Positions 38,568 through 50,265 of a stretch of DNA of 64,000 bases are shown in pieces. The translations under genes and the position numbers were made by a program. The notes below the pieces were generated by a model. It was not told the origin of the DNA, searched no databases, and saw only the letters and a program-made list of their open reading frames with translations. Source of the stretch: Peribacillus saganii (GTDB lineage: Bacteria > Bacillota > Bacilli > Bacillales > DSM-1321); assembly GCF_003429095.1 (NCBI RefSeq), contig NZ_QVTE01000001.1:141133-205132 (forward strand). The letters are read 5' to 3'. Every line of letters begins with the position of its first letter. Within the stretch, counting starts at the first letter, position 1.

Positions 38568-40733
38568 TTGAACACGATAAACGCCTATTTAACAAAACTG
38601 AAGGACTTGCTGGGACTTAAGGTTTTTCAAATTGTTCTTCTCCTGTTTTTGGGAGTTTTTTCATACGCTGTAATGTATTCAAATGTTAAACCGGAAAAAA
38701 TTACGGTAGAATTGTTCAAGCCTGCGGAACAGACCATTATTGCGGGAAAAACAGTAGAGGATACATATAAAACGGAGCAGGAAAAGAATGATACGGTTAA
38801 ACAGGTTTCAGACGTTTATACGTTAAAAAAAGAATATGCGCAAAATAAGGTTGATTTAGTAGATTCCATTTTCGATTCCGCCATTGAAGTGATGAATGAA
38901 ACTCCCCCGGCTCACCAGAAGCCAGGGGATTCCGCCAAGCCTGATGATCATCTATCTACTGATAAAAAAGTCGAACTCCTGAAAGGGAAACTAACGGATG
39001 AAGTCAATAATGAGCTGCCAAGCCACATTTTCACTGCCTTGGTGGAGGCTGCCGAAGCTGATTTGCAAATAGCCAAAGATGTAACAGTTACAGTTGTTAA
39101 TAATGTAATGAGCACCAGAATCCCTGCAGATGAAGTCGAGAATGCTAAAAAAAGGGCTGAAGAGGAGCTGAGGTTTTCCAGCCTCAAGGGGGAATTAAAA
39201 GCTGCCTCTATTGCTCTGGCCCGGAATGTCATTATACAGAATGTTTTTTTTGACAGGGAAAAAACGGAGGAACAGAGACAGGAAGCGCTGGAAAGTGTTG
39301 AACCGGTAAAAATTCTTCAAGGCCAGATTATTGTCGTAGAAGGCCAGCTTGTCGACAGGGAAATCTACCGGAAGCTGGAACTGACTGGTGTTTTGGAAGG
39401 AGATAAAACAATCCAGCCTTTTGTAGGCCTAGCCATTATTATCATTTTGACTGTAGCAGCGCTATATTATTTTTTTAATACAGCAGAAGAAAGCAATGAC
39501 TTTAAGACGAATCATTTAATTATTTTTATTGTAGTGTTTTTGATCGCTATATCTATCATGAAAACGATTAGCCTGTTTTCGGGAGATCGGTTTGCTAACC
39601 TGGGTTATTTCTTTCCGGCAGCTATGGCCTCTATGATCATTAAGATTCTCTCGAATGAACGGTATGCCGCTGCTGCGACAATACTGCTGGCTGGATTCGG
39701 AACAATTATTTTTAATGAAGGCAGTACGGGTGTGCTGGATATTCCAATTGGGCTTTATATCCTGTTTAGCGGCATGGCGGGGATTATCATCCTTACAAGC
39801 CGTAACTTTAAAGCAAGAATATTGCCTGCAGGTCTTGCCTTGTCATTTGTCAATTTTGCTCTTATTCTTGCGTTCCTGTTCATTTCCGACGGACAATATT
39901 CCAAAATGGAGTTTTTGTATTACTTTGCAGCTGCACTTCTATCTGGACTACTATCTTCAGTGCTGACGATTGGCCTGCTGCCATTCTTTGAAGCTGGCTT
40001 CGGTATTTTGTCAACGATGAAATTGATTGAGTTGTCCAATCCCAACCACCCTCTTCTTAGGAAAATACTAACGGAATCACCGGGGACATACCATCACAGT
40101 ATCATGGTAGCGAACCTTGCCGAATCAGCATGCGAAGCCATTGGAGCTAATGGCCTTCTGGCGAGGGTAGGGTGCTATTATCATGATATCGGAAAAACAA
40201 AACGTCCTCAGTTTTTTATTGAAAATCAAATGAATATTGATAACCCGCATGATCGGCTTCCTCCAGCCACAAGCAGGGATATTATTATTGCCCATGCTAC
40301 AGATGGGGCAGAAATATTACGGAAGCATAGATTGCCGAGGGAAATAGTCGATATTGCTGAACAGCATCATGGGACCACATTGTTAAAGTATTTTTATCAT
40401 AAAGCAACTAAACTGGGAGAAGATGTTAATGAAGATTACTATCGCTATCCTGGCCCTAAAGCGCAAACAAAAGAAATAGCCGTGATTGGGATTGCAGACA
40501 GCGTGGAAGCAGCCGTCCGATCGATGGCGCAGCCAACTGCAGAAAAAATAGAAAACCTGGTTGTCAGCATTATCAGTGACCGTTTACATGATCATCAGTT
40601 TAATGAATGCGATATTACAATGCGGGAACTTCAAATTGTTAAAAAATCGCTATGCGAGACATTAAATGGGATATTCCATTCAAGGATAGAATATCCTGAA
40701 TTCCAAAAAACGGAACAGAAGGTGAAAATATGA
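38568..40733 (+). CDS. pgpH: Cyclic-di-AMP phosphodiesterase PgpH (7TM-HD)
   Basis: PgpH (YqfF) hydrolyses c-di-AMP and sits in the membrane. The 721-residue protein has an N-terminal helix (about residues 16-33), an extracellular 7TMR-HDED domain, seven membrane helices (about 285-480) and a cytoplasmic HD domain with [15 protein letters not shown] and later HH ligands. I place the start at TTG 38568, 5 bases after AGGAGGGGGAAA. The frame is open for another 130 codons upstream, but that part is repeat sequence with no family match. Confidence 0.95.
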   Translation: MNTINAYLTKLKDLLGLKVFQIVLLLFLGVFSYAVMYSNVKPEKITVELFKPAEQTIIAGKTVEDTYKTEQEKNDTVKQVSDVYTLKKEYAQNKVDLVDSIFDSAIEVMNETPPAHQKPGDSAKPDDHLSTDKKVELLKGKLTDEVNNELPSHIFTALVEAAEADLQIAKDVTVTVVNNVMSTRIPADEVENAKKRAEEELRFSSLKGELKAASIALARNVIIQNVFFDREKTEEQRQEALESVEPVKILQGQIIVVEGQLVDREIYRKLELTGVLEGDKTIQPFVGLAIIIILTVAALYYFFNTAEESNDFKTNHLIIFIVVFLIAISIMKTISLFSGDRFANLGYFFPAAMASMIIKILSNERYAAAATILLAGFGTIIFNEGSTGVLDIPIGLYILFSGMAGIIILTSRNFKARILPAGLALSFVNFALILAFLFISDGQYSKMEFLYYFAAALLSGLLSSVLTIGLLPFFEAGFGILSTMKLIELSNPNHPLLRKILTESPGTYHHSIMVANLAESACEAIGANGLLARVGCYYHDIGKTKRPQFFIENQMNIDNPHDRLPPATSRDIIIAHATDGAEILRKHRLPREIVDIAEQHHGTTLLKYFYHKATKLGEDVNEDYYRYPGPKAQTKEIAVIGIADSVEAAVRSMAQPTAEKIENLVVSIISDRLHDHQFNECDITMRELQIVKKSLCETLNGIFHSRIEYPEFQKTEQKVKI

Positions 40734-41206
40734 TATTTGATATCGATTTTATTGACGAGACAAATGAAGTATCCGAAAAAGAAACAGCCATGATTGAAGA
40801 ATTGCTCCATTTTGCTGCGGTAAAAGAAGGTATTGAGGAGGATTGTGAGCTTTCAGTAACTTTTACAAACAATGAACGAATACGCGAGATCAATAAGGAA
40901 TACCGGGAAAAGGATGCCGCAACCGATGTTATTTCCTTTGCGCTGGAAGAAATGGGCGAAGAGGAAGTTCAGATTGTGGGGGCTGATATGCCTCGGATGC
41001 TGGGTGACATTGTGATTTCTGTCGAGAAGACTAAAGAGCAGGCTGAAGAATATGGCCATAGCTTCGAACGGGAGCTCGGGTTCCTTGCCCTGCATGGATT
41101 CCTGCATCTATTAGGATATGACCATATGGATGAACAGGATGAAAAAGAAATGTTCACTAAACAAAGGGTCATTTTAGCAGAGTATGGGCTTACAAGAGAA
41201 CAGTAA
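40730..41206 (+). CDS. ybeY: Endoribonuclease YbeY (16S rRNA maturation)
   Basis: YbeY is a zinc-dependent RNase for 16S rRNA 3'-end processing and ribosome quality control. The 158-residue protein has the zinc motif H-x3-H-x5-H in [11 protein letters not shown] (about residues 122-132). The start overlaps pgpH by 4 bases, and the end overlaps dgkA by 23 bases. Close linkage with phoH and era is typical. Confidence 0.96.
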   Translation: MIFDIDFIDETNEVSEKETAMIEELLHFAAVKEGIEEDCELSVTFTNNERIREINKEYREKDAATDVISFALEEMGEEEVQIVGADMPRMLGDIVISVEKTKEQAEEYGHSFERELGFLALHGFLHLLGYDHMDEQDEKEMFTKQRVILAEYGLTREQ

Positions 41207-41558
41207 CCGAAACTCCTCGTTGGTCAAAAGCTTTGGTGTTGCTTTTTATGGGATTTATACAGCAGCACGTACCGAAAGAAATATAAAGATTCATTTAGTA
41301 ATCTCGACAATCACGCTGCTATTTGGCTGGAAGCTGGCCATTTCTCCGGTCGAATGGCTGTTTATCCTAACTGCGATCTCTGGCACTTTTACGCTGGAAA
41401 TGGTTAATTCGGCCATTGAAAGAACAGTTGATTTAATTACCAAAGAGCGCCACCCTTTGGCGAAACAGGCAAAAGATATTGCAGCTGGAGCAGTTCTTGT
41501 TTATAGCCTGTTTTCGGTTATTGTTGGAGCGGTCATCTTTTTACCCAAAATGTTTTGA
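41184..41558 (+). CDS. dgkA: Undecaprenol/diacylglycerol kinase family protein DgkA
   Basis: Gram-positive DgkA homologues phosphorylate undecaprenol for cell-wall lipid recycling. The 124-residue membrane protein has three helices (about residues 34-50, 53-70 and 95-118) and the catalytic motif [15 protein letters not shown], with the glutamates typical of the family. ATG 41184 lies 23 bases inside ybeY; no strong ribosome-binding site is seen, so translation coupling is likely. Confidence 0.93.
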   Translation: MGLQENSNRNSSLVKSFGVAFYGIYTAARTERNIKIHLVISTITLLFGWKLAISPVEWLFILTAISGTFTLEMVNSAIERTVDLITKERHPLAKQAKDIAAGAVLVYSLFSVIVGAVIFLPKMF

Positions 41559-41588
41559 CAATGATGGGAGTACATAATGGAGTGTATT

Positions 41589-41606
41589 TGTTAGAAAATT
41601 CTAACA
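41589..41606. promoter_or_regulatory. 18-bp palindrome upstream of cdd
   Basis: TGTTAGAA, AA, TTCTAACA is a perfect dyad 110 bases before cdd. It has no T run after it, so it looks more like an operator than a terminator. No known regulator consensus fits. Confidence 0.4.
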
Positions 41607-41658
41607 TTTATATTACATTTTAAAAACAACATATATAAGACAGGGAGTTTCGAGGTAA

Positions 41659-43033
<1,375 letters not shown>

Positions 43034-43133
43034 TTATTAGTAAATTTTGCTTCACATCAATATTAATCGAACGGTCAAGCTAATCTTATGGCAGGGATTT
43101 AAAATGCTAGTAAAACGGAAAGGTGGGCTTTAT

Positions 43134-43277
43134 ATGTTGGATTTTACCTGGAAGGTATTCAGTCAGACAGGTAATGTGGACACTTATCTGCTTTTTAAAG
43201 AGCTTGAGGTGGAGAGACAAGAAAGACCCGAAAGAATGGAAGAAGAGCTAGCAGAAATTGACTTTCCCGTCTCATAG
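43134..43277 (+). CDS. yqzL: YqzL family small protein
   Basis: This 47-residue protein reads MLDFTWKVFSQTGNVDTYLL and ends in an acidic tail, which matches the YqzL family located between era and recO in Bacillus. I chose ATG 43134 behind AAAGGTGGG; longer in-frame starts have no ribosome-binding site. Function is unknown. The 101 bases between era and this gene show no hairpin. Confidence 0.9.
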   Translation: MLDFTWKVFSQTGNVDTYLLFKELEVERQERPERMEEELAEIDFPVS

Positions 43278-43377
43278 TCGATATGGTCCTAGGTAATAAT
43301 ATTTAGATGTTGCGTCCCAAGAAAGTGAACGTATAGGTTTCAGCTTCTGGTGATAGCCTCTGGATTTAGAGACAACA

Positions 43378-43502
43378 CCATAGTTGTTACCGCCGAAAGT
43401 ACATTCAGGTTGCTGCAGCCATTGAGATATTTATGCTCTGGACTTAATTATTATGATAACTGTTGCAGAGCATTGGCAAATTGCCTTCCGCAACAACTAT
43501 GG
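43378..43502. repeat. Nested inverted repeats upstream of recO
   Basis: CCATAGTTGTT (43378-43388) is the exact inverse of AACAACTATGG (43492-43502). Inside it, ATGCTCTG (43433-43440) pairs with CAGAGCAT (43466-43473). The element is 125 bases, has no reading frame, and ends 36 bases before recO. It could be a small transposon-like element or a structured leader RNA. Confidence 0.5.
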
Positions 43503-43538
43503 ATTTGACTTGTGTTCGCCATACAGGTGGTGGCCTAA

Positions 43539-44291
43539 TTGTTTCAAAAATGTGAAGGCATTGTGATTCGCCGGACAAATTACGGAGAGAATAATAAAAT
43601 AATTACTTTGTATACCCGTGAATGGGGTAAAACAGGAGTGATGGCAAGAGGGGCAAGCAAGCCGAACAGCCGGCTCTCTGCCGTCACTCAGCTTTTTTAT
43701 TACGGATATTTTCTTGTTCAGCCCTCAAGTGGCCTGGGAACGCTTCAGCAGGGGGAAACCATCAACAGCCTGCGTTCTATCAGGGAGGATATTTTTGCAA
43801 CCGCATATGCTTCCTACATCATCGAATTGCTTGATAAAAGCGTTGAGGATAAAAAATCCAACCCTTTTCTTTTCGAACTTGTTCTGCAAACACTTATTTA
43901 CATAGATGAGGGGTATGACGCGGAAATTCTTAAATTTATATTTGAGATGAAAATGCTGTCTGTACTCGGATTAACACCGACGCTGGACCATTGCGCCAAT
44001 TGCGGAAACACGGAAGGGGAATTTTCCTTTTCCTTACGAGAAGGCGGTTTTCTGTGCCACCGATGTTTTGAAAAAGATCCTTACCGGATAAAAATTTCAC
44101 CATCCTCACTTAAGCTGCTGCGCTTGTTTTACCATTTTGACCTTTCCCGGCTGGGTAACATTTCAGTTAAGCTGGAAACAAAAAAAGAATTGCAGCTGGT
44201 TATTGATTCCTATTATGATGAATTTTCCGGCCTGCAGCTGAAATCAAAGAAATTCTTAAAACAAATGGATAATTTAAAGGGTTTGATTTAA
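43539..44291 (+). CDS. recO: DNA repair protein RecO
   Basis: RecO anneals DNA and loads RecA onto SSB-coated strands in recombinational repair. The 250-residue protein has the N-terminal OB fold ([20 protein letters not shown]), the block [13 protein letters not shown] and the zinc finger C-x2-C...C-x2-C (CANCGN and CHRC). The start is TTG 43539 after GGTGGTGG, which gives the same N terminus as B. subtilis. Confidence 0.95.
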   Translation: MFQKCEGIVIRRTNYGENNKIITLYTREWGKTGVMARGASKPNSRLSAVTQLFYYGYFLVQPSSGLGTLQQGETINSLRSIREDIFATAYASYIIELLDKSVEDKKSNPFLFELVLQTLIYIDEGYDAEILKFIFEMKMLSVLGLTPTLDHCANCGNTEGEFSFSLREGGFLCHRCFEKDPYRIKISPSSLKLLRLFYHFDLSRLGNISVKLETKKELQLVIDSYYDEFSGLQLKSKKFLKQMDNLKGLI

Positions 44292-44340
44292 ATTTCGCAT
44301 GTTCGTTATTGACCAGATTTAAAGTATGAGACAAGTACAA

Positions 44341-44477
44341 ATGTCTAGCTCCGGCGCTTGCACACGATGTGGTGGCGTCGGCGTTTGGCACAGGATGGAG
44401 GTTGAAATGGCTTTAGATTTCAACCCTGCCAGACTTTAGGTGACGTTCCTTTAAAAGGGCGCTTGCGCATTTCTTAT
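44341..44477 (+). repeat. Dispersed repeat, copy between recO and glyQ
   Basis: It starts ATGTCTAGCTCCGGCGCTTG and ends GGGCGCTTGCGCATTTCTTA. Inside is a perfect hairpin GGTTGAAAT/ATTTCAACC (44400-44425). The copy ends exactly where the glyQS promoter -35 begins. Confidence 0.8.
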
Positions 44478-44506
44478 TTGACATTCTCAGGTGACTTGGA
44501 TAAAAT
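44478..44506 (+). promoter_or_regulatory. SigA promoter of glyQS
   Basis: TTGACA (44478-44483), 17 bases, TAAAAT (44501-44506). The -35 abuts the end of the dispersed repeat. Confidence 0.85.
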
Positions 44507-44512
44507 TTATTC

Positions 44513-44735
44513 ATAATATTTTCGTTGCTGTGATGGAAAGGAGTACCTTTAGCACTCCGTATTAGCGAACCCGGGACGGTGTAAGCCGGGGTATGGAAGC
44601 TTTAGGGAAAGGCAGTCCGGAGCAATTTATCCTGCATAGTGCAGATAAAAGAGGCCGATTTATTCGGCAAGTAGGGTGGAACCGCGGGTAACTCTCGTCC
44701 CTATGCTAACCAGGCATAGGAACGAGAGTTTTTTG
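44513..44735 (+). promoter_or_regulatory. Glycyl T-box leader of glyQS
   Basis: The T-box AGGGTGGAACCGCGG (44673-44687) is canonical. It is followed by the terminator/antiterminator region. Upstream sequence can form Stem I, and GGC at 44611-44613 is the probable glycine specifier codon, although I did not fold the leader. Uncharged tRNA-Gly binding should allow read-through into glyQS. Confidence 0.93.
44690..44734 (+). terminator. T-box-controlled terminator hairpin before glyQ
   Basis: AACTCTCGT and CCTATGC pair with GCATAGG and ACGAGAGTT in one long stem, followed by TTTTTTG. It overlaps the T-box system as its OFF state. Confidence 0.93.
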
Positions 44736-44793
44736 TTTGTCTAAAAACTGCGTCTTGCCTGGAAATAAGAAAATTTTTGGAGGTAGATGCACG

Positions 44794-45684
44794 ATGAATA
44801 TTCAAAACATGATACTCACGCTGCAAAAGCATTGGTCAGACCAAGGCTGCATTTTGATGCAGGCCTATGATGTAGAAAAAGGTGCCGGAACTATGAGTCC
44901 ATATACATTTCTTCGGGCTATCGGTCCTGAGCCCTGGAATGTAGCCTATGTAGAGCCATCAAGACGTCCAGCTGACGGACGATACGGCGAAAATCCTAAC
45001 AGGCTATATCAGCACCACCAATTCCAGGTGATCATGAAGCCTTCTCCGGATAACATTCAGGAAATTTATCTGGATTCCTTGAAGGCTCTGGGGATAAATC
45101 CGCTTGACCATGACATCCGGTTTGTTGAAGACAACTGGGAAAATCCTTCCCTTGGATGTGCCGGCCTTGGCTGGGAAGTATGGCTTGATGGCATGGAAAT
45201 AACACAATTTACATATTTCCAGCAGGTAGGCGGATTAGAGTGCAAGCCGGTCTCTGTGGAAATTACGTATGGAATCGAGCGATTGGCATCCTATATTCAA
45301 GAAAAAGAAAATGTCTTCGATTTAGAATGGACGGAAGGATTTACTGTCAGGGATATTTTCATGCAGCCTGAATACGAACATTCAAAATACACATTTGAAA
45401 CTTCGGATGCTGATATGCTGTTCCAGCTGTTTACAATGTATGAAAAGGAAGCCCAGCGTCAAATGGAGGAAGGTCTTGTCCATCCTGCCTATGACTATGT
45501 ATTGAAATGCTCTCACGTTTTTAATCTGCTTGATGCCAGGGGCGCAATTTCTGTTACTGAACGTACGGGCTATATTGCACGTTGCCGAAATATGGCACGT
45601 AAGATTGCCAGAACATTTTATGAAGAACGGGAAAAGCTCGGATTTCCGATACTGAAACAGAAGGGAGAATTCATCAATGAGTAA
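44794..45684 (+). CDS. glyQ: Glycyl-tRNA synthetase alpha subunit
   Basis: GlyQ is the catalytic alpha subunit of the alpha2beta2 bacterial glycyl-tRNA synthetase. The 296-residue protein has the class II segments [38 protein letters not shown] and the C-terminal [13 protein letters not shown] 44794 follows GGAGGT; the in-frame start at 44737 lies right after the T-box terminator and is not used. It overlaps glyS by 8 bases. Confidence 0.97.
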   Translation: MNIQNMILTLQKHWSDQGCILMQAYDVEKGAGTMSPYTFLRAIGPEPWNVAYVEPSRRPADGRYGENPNRLYQHHQFQVIMKPSPDNIQEIYLDSLKALGINPLDHDIRFVEDNWENPSLGCAGLGWEVWLDGMEITQFTYFQQVGGLECKPVSVEITYGIERLASYIQEKENVFDLEWTEGFTVRDIFMQPEYEHSKYTFETSDADMLFQLFTMYEKEAQRQMEEGLVHPAYDYVLKCSHVFNLLDARGAISVTERTGYIARCRNMARKIARTFYEEREKLGFPILKQKGEFINE

Positions 45685-47749
45685 GCGTGATTTGTTGCTT
45701 GAAATTGGTCTCGAAGAATTGCCTGCACGCTTTGTAACATCGTCAATGGAACAGCTTACTGATAGAATCCAGAAATGGCTTCAGGAAAAGGCTATTGAAT
45801 TTGGAGATGTTTCTGCATTTTCGTCTCCCCGCAGGCTTGCAGTATTGATAAAAGATGTCGCAGAATCACAAAGGGATATTAATGAAGAGGCAAAAGGTCC
45901 GGCAAAGAAGATTGCTCTTGATGCCCAAGGGAATTGGTCAAAAGCTGCGATTGGATTTACCAGGGGACAGGGTGTCACTGTAGATGATATCTTTTTTAAA
46001 GAAATAGCTGGAGTGGAATATGTCCATGTGAAAAAATTTATCAAGGGCCAGCCTACATTCAATCTGTTAAACGAGTTAAATCAAATAATTTCCTCTATGA
46101 CTTTCCCGAAGAATATGAGATGGGCTAATCAGGAATTGCGTTTTGCACGTCCGATTAAGTGGATCGCTGCATTATTCGGAGAAGAAGTGATCCCGTTTAG
46201 TCTAGCTGATGTGGAGACTGGCAGGATAACAAAAGGGCATCGTTTTTTAGGTGAAGAAATTTCCCTTTCCAATGCTTTGTCATATGAAGAAGAACTTAAA
46301 AAGCAATTTGTCATTGTTAATCCATCAGAAAGAAAAGCACTGATTCTTGAGCAGCTGAAACAGCTTGAACAGGAAAACGGATGGGAAATTCCGGTCGATG
46401 GGGAGCTTCTGGAGGAAGTAACCAATCTGGTAGAGTTCCCAACTGCTTTATCAGGCACATTTGAGGAGGAATTTTTGGAGCTTCCGGAAAAAGTTCTTAT
46501 TACTTCGATGAAGGAACACCAACGTTATTTTCCTGTTAAGAACGCATCAGGTGAGTTGCTTCCTTATTTTGTAACAGTTAGGAACGGGGATGACAGAAAT
46601 CTTAAAATTGTCTCAAAAGGTAATGAAAAAGTCCTAAGGGCCCGTCTTTCCGATGCTTCTTTCTTTTATAAGGAAGATCAAAAGGTAGAAATTGAAACTT
46701 CTTTGAAAAAGCTAGAATCGATCGTATACCATGAGGAACTTGGTACTTTAGCAGAAAAGGTTAGCCGTGTTAAACAGTTCACACTGGATCTTTCTGAAGC
46801 TTTGGGCATGACTTCTGAAGAAAAAGAGCATGCAAAACGTGCTGCTGAAATAAGTAAATTTGACCTTGTCACAAACATGGTATATGAATTCCCAGAGCTT
46901 CAAGGATATATGGGAGAGAGATATGCACGTATTAAAGGTGAAGATGAGGCTGTTGCAGCTGCTGTGAATGAGCATTATATGCCAAGGCATGCCGATGATG
47001 AAGTGCCTCCTTCTATAATTGGTGCAGTGCTAAGTGTCGCAGAAAAGATGGACACAATTTCGGCATTCTTCTCGATCGGAATCATTCCTTCTGGTTCTCA
47101 GGATCCGTACGCACTAAGAAGACAGGCGAGCGGTGTCGTGAATATTTTAACCGCCAAAAAATGGAGAATTTCCGTAGAGGAACTCGTAGAAATGGCGGTC
47201 AGCTCTCTTCAAAAGGCTTCAATTGGTTCTAGAGATGCTGAGGAAGTTAGAAATGACATTCTGCAATTCTTAAAAGCGCGCGTAAAGCATCTCCTGGCTG
47301 AAGAGGGAATTCGCTATGATATTGCAGACGCTTTGCTGGAAAATCAGCTTGGCACCCTTTCTTCGCTTGTGGAACGAGCACAGGTTCTTGAATCGAGAAA
47401 GCAGGATCCTGATTTTAAAGGGAATCTTGAAGCACTAAGCCGGGTTATAAATTTGGCTTCAAAAGCTGAAGATACCTATCAAATCAATGAAGCTAAATTT
47501 GAAAATGATTTTGAACGGGCATTGTACAATAAATTTCAGTCTGTTAGTGAAATTTACGGAACACTTTCCACTGAAGCAGAGAAATTTAATAGTTTAGTGT
47601 CATTAAAGTCTGAGATCGAAGACTTCTTCGAACATACAATGGTAATGTCAGAAGATCCTGGCTTAAGGAAAAACAGGCTGGCACTGTTGAAAGCAATAAG
47701 TGGCTATATCCGCCAGTTTGCCGAGATGAATAAAATTATTGTTTCATAA
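45677..47749 (+). CDS. glyS: Glycyl-tRNA synthetase beta subunit
   Basis: GlyS is the tRNA-binding beta subunit. The 690-residue protein starts with the family hallmark [15 protein letters not shown], has the HD-like segment around [24 protein letters not shown] and a C-terminal anticodon-binding (DALR) domain. It is co-transcribed with glyQ under the T-box and ends shortly before a hairpin terminator. Confidence 0.97.
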   Translation: MSKRDLLLEIGLEELPARFVTSSMEQLTDRIQKWLQEKAIEFGDVSAFSSPRRLAVLIKDVAESQRDINEEAKGPAKKIALDAQGNWSKAAIGFTRGQGVTVDDIFFKEIAGVEYVHVKKFIKGQPTFNLLNELNQIISSMTFPKNMRWANQELRFARPIKWIAALFGEEVIPFSLADVETGRITKGHRFLGEEISLSNALSYEEELKKQFVIVNPSERKALILEQLKQLEQENGWEIPVDGELLEEVTNLVEFPTALSGTFEEEFLELPEKVLITSMKEHQRYFPVKNASGELLPYFVTVRNGDDRNLKIVSKGNEKVLRARLSDASFFYKEDQKVEIETSLKKLESIVYHEELGTLAEKVSRVKQFTLDLSEALGMTSEEKEHAKRAAEISKFDLVTNMVYEFPELQGYMGERYARIKGEDEAVAAAVNEHYMPRHADDEVPPSIIGAVLSVAEKMDTISAFFSIGIIPSGSQDPYALRRQASGVVNILTAKKWRISVEELVEMAVSSLQKASIGSRDAEEVRNDILQFLKARVKHLLAEEGIRYDIADALLENQLGTLSSLVERAQVLESRKQDPDFKGNLEALSRVINLASKAEDTYQINEAKFENDFERALYNKFQSVSEIYGTLSTEAEKFNSLVSLKSEIEDFFEHTMVMSEDPGLRKNRLALLKAISGYIRQFAEMNKIIVS

Positions 47750-47773
47750 TTTCAATAAACTACTGAATCATGT

Positions 47774-47811
47774 AAGGCCTGCTTAACGATTTCGCAGGTC
47801 TTTGTCTTTTA
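47774..47811 (+). terminator. Rho-independent terminator of glyQS
   Basis: AAGGCCTGC pairs with GCAGGTCTT (one G-U) over 11 bases, followed by TGTCTTTT. The T run is interrupted, so efficiency is uncertain. Confidence 0.7.
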
Positions 47812-47906
47812 CCCTAAGATATTCCACTAATATCATAGGCTTGGTCTTTTCATTTCAAGTGGATAGTATATAATTTATATAAACAAACCATTAAGAGCGG
47901 CGGGCG

Positions 47907-48542
47907 GTGAGGAAAATAGAACTGAACAAAAGGCAGGCACGGATACTGCAAATCGTAAAGGAAAACGGCCCAATTACAGGAGAACATATTGCAGACCAGC
48001 TTAATCTGACGCGTGCAACCCTTAGGCCGGATCTGGCCATCCTGACCATGGCCGGGTATCTGGACGCGAGGCCTAGGGTAGGTTATTTCTACACAGGAAA
48101 GACGACAACGCAGCTGCTGACCGACAATCTGAATAAACTTTATGTCAAAGACTTCCAATCAATTCCGGTCGTTGTAAGTGAAAGTATTTCTGTCTATGAT
48201 GCAATCGTAATGATGTTCCTTGAGGATGTAGGAACATTGTTTGTTGTCGACAAAGAATCAATCTTAGTTGGCGTACTGTCCCGTAAAGACCTACTCAGGG
48301 CCAGCATCGGGAAACAAGAACTAAACACGATACCTGTCAACATTATCATGACAAGGATGCCGAATATTACAATGTGTATGAAAGATGACCTTTTGATTGA
48401 TGTTGCAAAAAAATTGATTGAGAAGCAAATAGATGCGCTTCCAATTGTTAAGGAAACGGAAAAGGGCTTTGAGGTCACCGGGAGAATTACGAAAACCAAT
48501 ATAACAAAGGCTTTTCTGTCTCTTGCAGCCGATGATTTGTAA
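47907..48542 (+). CDS. ccpN: Transcriptional repressor CcpN
   Basis: CcpN represses gluconeogenic genes (gapB, pckA) and the small RNA SR1 in glycolytic conditions, independently of CcpA. The 211-residue protein has an N-terminal winged helix ([20 protein letters not shown], then [13 protein letters not shown]) and two CBS domains (about residues 80-135 and 145-205) that sense nucleotides. GTG 47907 gives the known N terminus. A TATAAT lies about 35 bases upstream. It is paired with ppsR, as in B. subtilis. Confidence 0.95.
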   Translation: MRKIELNKRQARILQIVKENGPITGEHIADQLNLTRATLRPDLAILTMAGYLDARPRVGYFYTGKTTTQLLTDNLNKLYVKDFQSIPVVVSESISVYDAIVMMFLEDVGTLFVVDKESILVGVLSRKDLLRASIGKQELNTIPVNIIMTRMPNITMCMKDDLLIDVAKKLIEKQIDALPIVKETEKGFEVTGRITKTNITKAFLSLAADDL

Positions 48543-48559
48543 AAGGGGGATACTTTCTA

Positions 48560-49363
48560 GTGAATTCGATCATATACGTGGTTTCTGATTCAGTTGGGGA
48601 AACAGCTGAACTTGTTGCGAAGGCGGCAATCAGCCAGTTTGCTGGGACAAATTTTACAATTAAACGCATTCCATATGTTGAGGACGAACAAATTATCGAT
48701 GAGGTAATATCGCTTGCAAAGCTTAACCAGGCCATTATAGTCTACACGCTTGTGAAGCCAGATATCAGGGCTTATCTGCAGGAGCAGGCAAGTAAGGATG
48801 ATGTGCTTGCCTACGATATTATTGGTCCCCTCATGGGTATACTGCAGACGAAATGCAACTCAAATCCCCTTAACGAGCCGGGCATGGTAAGGAAATTAGA
48901 TGAAGATTACTTTAAGCGGGTAGAAGCAATCGAATTTGCAGTCAAGTACGATGATGGGCGCGATCCGCGAGGAATCCTGCGGGCTGATATCGTACTGGTT
49001 GGCGTTTCAAGGACATCAAAAACTCCGCTTTCCCAATATCTCGCGCATAAACGGTATAGAGTTGCCAATGTACCACTAGTCCCAGAAGTGGAACCGCCGG
49101 AGGAACTATTCCTTGTTTCCCCTGAAAAATGCTTCGGGTTAAAGATCAGCCCTGAAAAGTTGAACCATATTCGAAAAGAACGGTTAAAGTCACTTGGACT
49201 TAACGATCATGCCATCTATGCGAACGTAGAGCGAATTAAGGAAGAATTGAAATACTTTGAAGAAATTGCTTCCAGGCTCAATTGTCCCATTATTGATGTG
49301 ACAAACAAAGCTGTAGAAGAAACAGCGAATTCGATTATTAATATTATTCAAAACCGAAAATAG
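48560..49363 (+). CDS. yqfL: Pyruvate, phosphate dikinase regulatory protein (PPDK kinase/pyrophosphorylase family)
   Basis: This 267-residue DUF299 protein has the family P-loop [15 protein letters not shown] (about residues 152-166). In PPDK or PEP synthase regulators this domain performs ADP-dependent kinase and Pi-dependent phosphorylase reactions. In B. subtilis the homologue YqfL modulates CcpN activity, and the operon here is the same. The start is GTG 48560 after AAAGGGGGA. Whether the cell has a PPDK target cannot be seen from this window. Confidence 0.92.
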   Translation: MNSIIYVVSDSVGETAELVAKAAISQFAGTNFTIKRIPYVEDEQIIDEVISLAKLNQAIIVYTLVKPDIRAYLQEQASKDDVLAYDIIGPLMGILQTKCNSNPLNEPGMVRKLDEDYFKRVEAIEFAVKYDDGRDPRGILRADIVLVGVSRTSKTPLSQYLAHKRYRVANVPLVPEVEPPEELFLVSPEKCFGLKISPEKLNHIRKERLKSLGLNDHAIYANVERIKEELKYFEEIASRLNCPIIDVTNKAVEETANSIINIIQNRK

Positions 49364-49507
49364 CAGTCTATCTGGCTGGGAACAATTTTGCGGGTGGCAG
49401 AGATGATGAACCAATGTGCTTAAAGCTATTTGAAAAAATGCTTGGCCAAGGTTTCGGCTCTGGTCCCGCTATTTTATTGGCGATAATTGTTATATTTACA
49501 TATATTT

Positions 49508-49557
49508 CCTCGCGCTTGTGTCTGATGATTCATTAATCATCAGTAGTGAGGTTTTTT
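49508..49557 (+). terminator. Terminator of ccpN-yqfL
   Basis: A perfect 9-bp hairpin CTGATGATT/AATCATCAG (49522-49543) lies within outer arms CCTC/GAGG and is followed by TTTTTTATT. The remaining 200 bases to yqxD are AT-rich and include a TATAAT at about 49580, with no good -35. Confidence 0.7.
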
Positions 49558-49761
49558 ATTAGAAATTTTAGCACTTGTATACTATAATAAAAAATTGTGA
49601 TAAAAATAAATTCTCAAGGTTTAGACTTGACTAAATAGGAATAAACTATTAACGGTGAGATGTCAAGGTTTCACGTATAAAATAATTCGACAAATCCTGC
49701 TCCGAAAAAACATTTGTAAAGGAGAAAAAGGATAATTGAAAAACATGTAGAATTAAAAGAT

Positions 49762-50220
49762 ATGAAAATGAACCTGAAAGTTTATGCGGATGCCTGTCCT
49801 GTAAAAAAGGAAGTCATTGAATGTGCGGATATGCACAAGATTCCTGTTTGCTTCGTTGCTTCAGTCAAAAATATGATGAATGAGCCGTCTGTTGGAAATT
49901 GGGTCTATGTTGATGCGGATAAGGAAGCAGCTGATCTTTACATCATCAATGCATCCAAGCGAGGAGATATTGTCATTACGGCGGACATTGGGCTTGCGGC
50001 TACAGCTCTTGCAAAGGGTGTTTATGCGCTTTCTCCCAGGGGAAAGGAATACAATGATGACAACATTCAAACATTGCTGGATATGCGATTTTACTCCGCA
50101 AAGCTTAGAAGGCAAGGAAAGCATACAAAAGGGCCAAAGCCCTTTACTGCGGCGGACCGCCATAGGTTTAAAAAATCCTTTGCAGAAATATTGTCGAACC
50201 TTGAAGGATTTTGTGATTGA
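49762..50220 (+). CDS. yqxD: YaiI/YqxD family (UPF0178) protein
   Basis: This 152-residue protein is of the YaiI/YqxD family, with a PIN-like fold: VYADACPVKKE near the N terminus, GDIVITADIGLA in the middle and GKHTKGPKPFTAADR at the C-terminal side. Function is unknown, though the acidic residues suggest a nuclease. Start choice is unusual: ATG 49762 and ATG 49768 both lack a good ribosome-binding site, while AAAGGAG at about 49717-49723 precedes only a 4-codon TTG frame. The gene comes just before dnaG, as in B. subtilis. Confidence 0.88.
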   Translation: MKMNLKVYADACPVKKEVIECADMHKIPVCFVASVKNMMNEPSVGNWVYVDADKEAADLYIINASKRGDIVITADIGLAATALAKGVYALSPRGKEYNDDNIQTLLDMRFYSAKLRRQGKHTKGPKPFTAADRHRFKKSFAEILSNLEGFCD

Positions 50221-50265
50221 AATCTAGAATTATGTTTATCGCCGACAAAATTAAGGTGATCGTAT

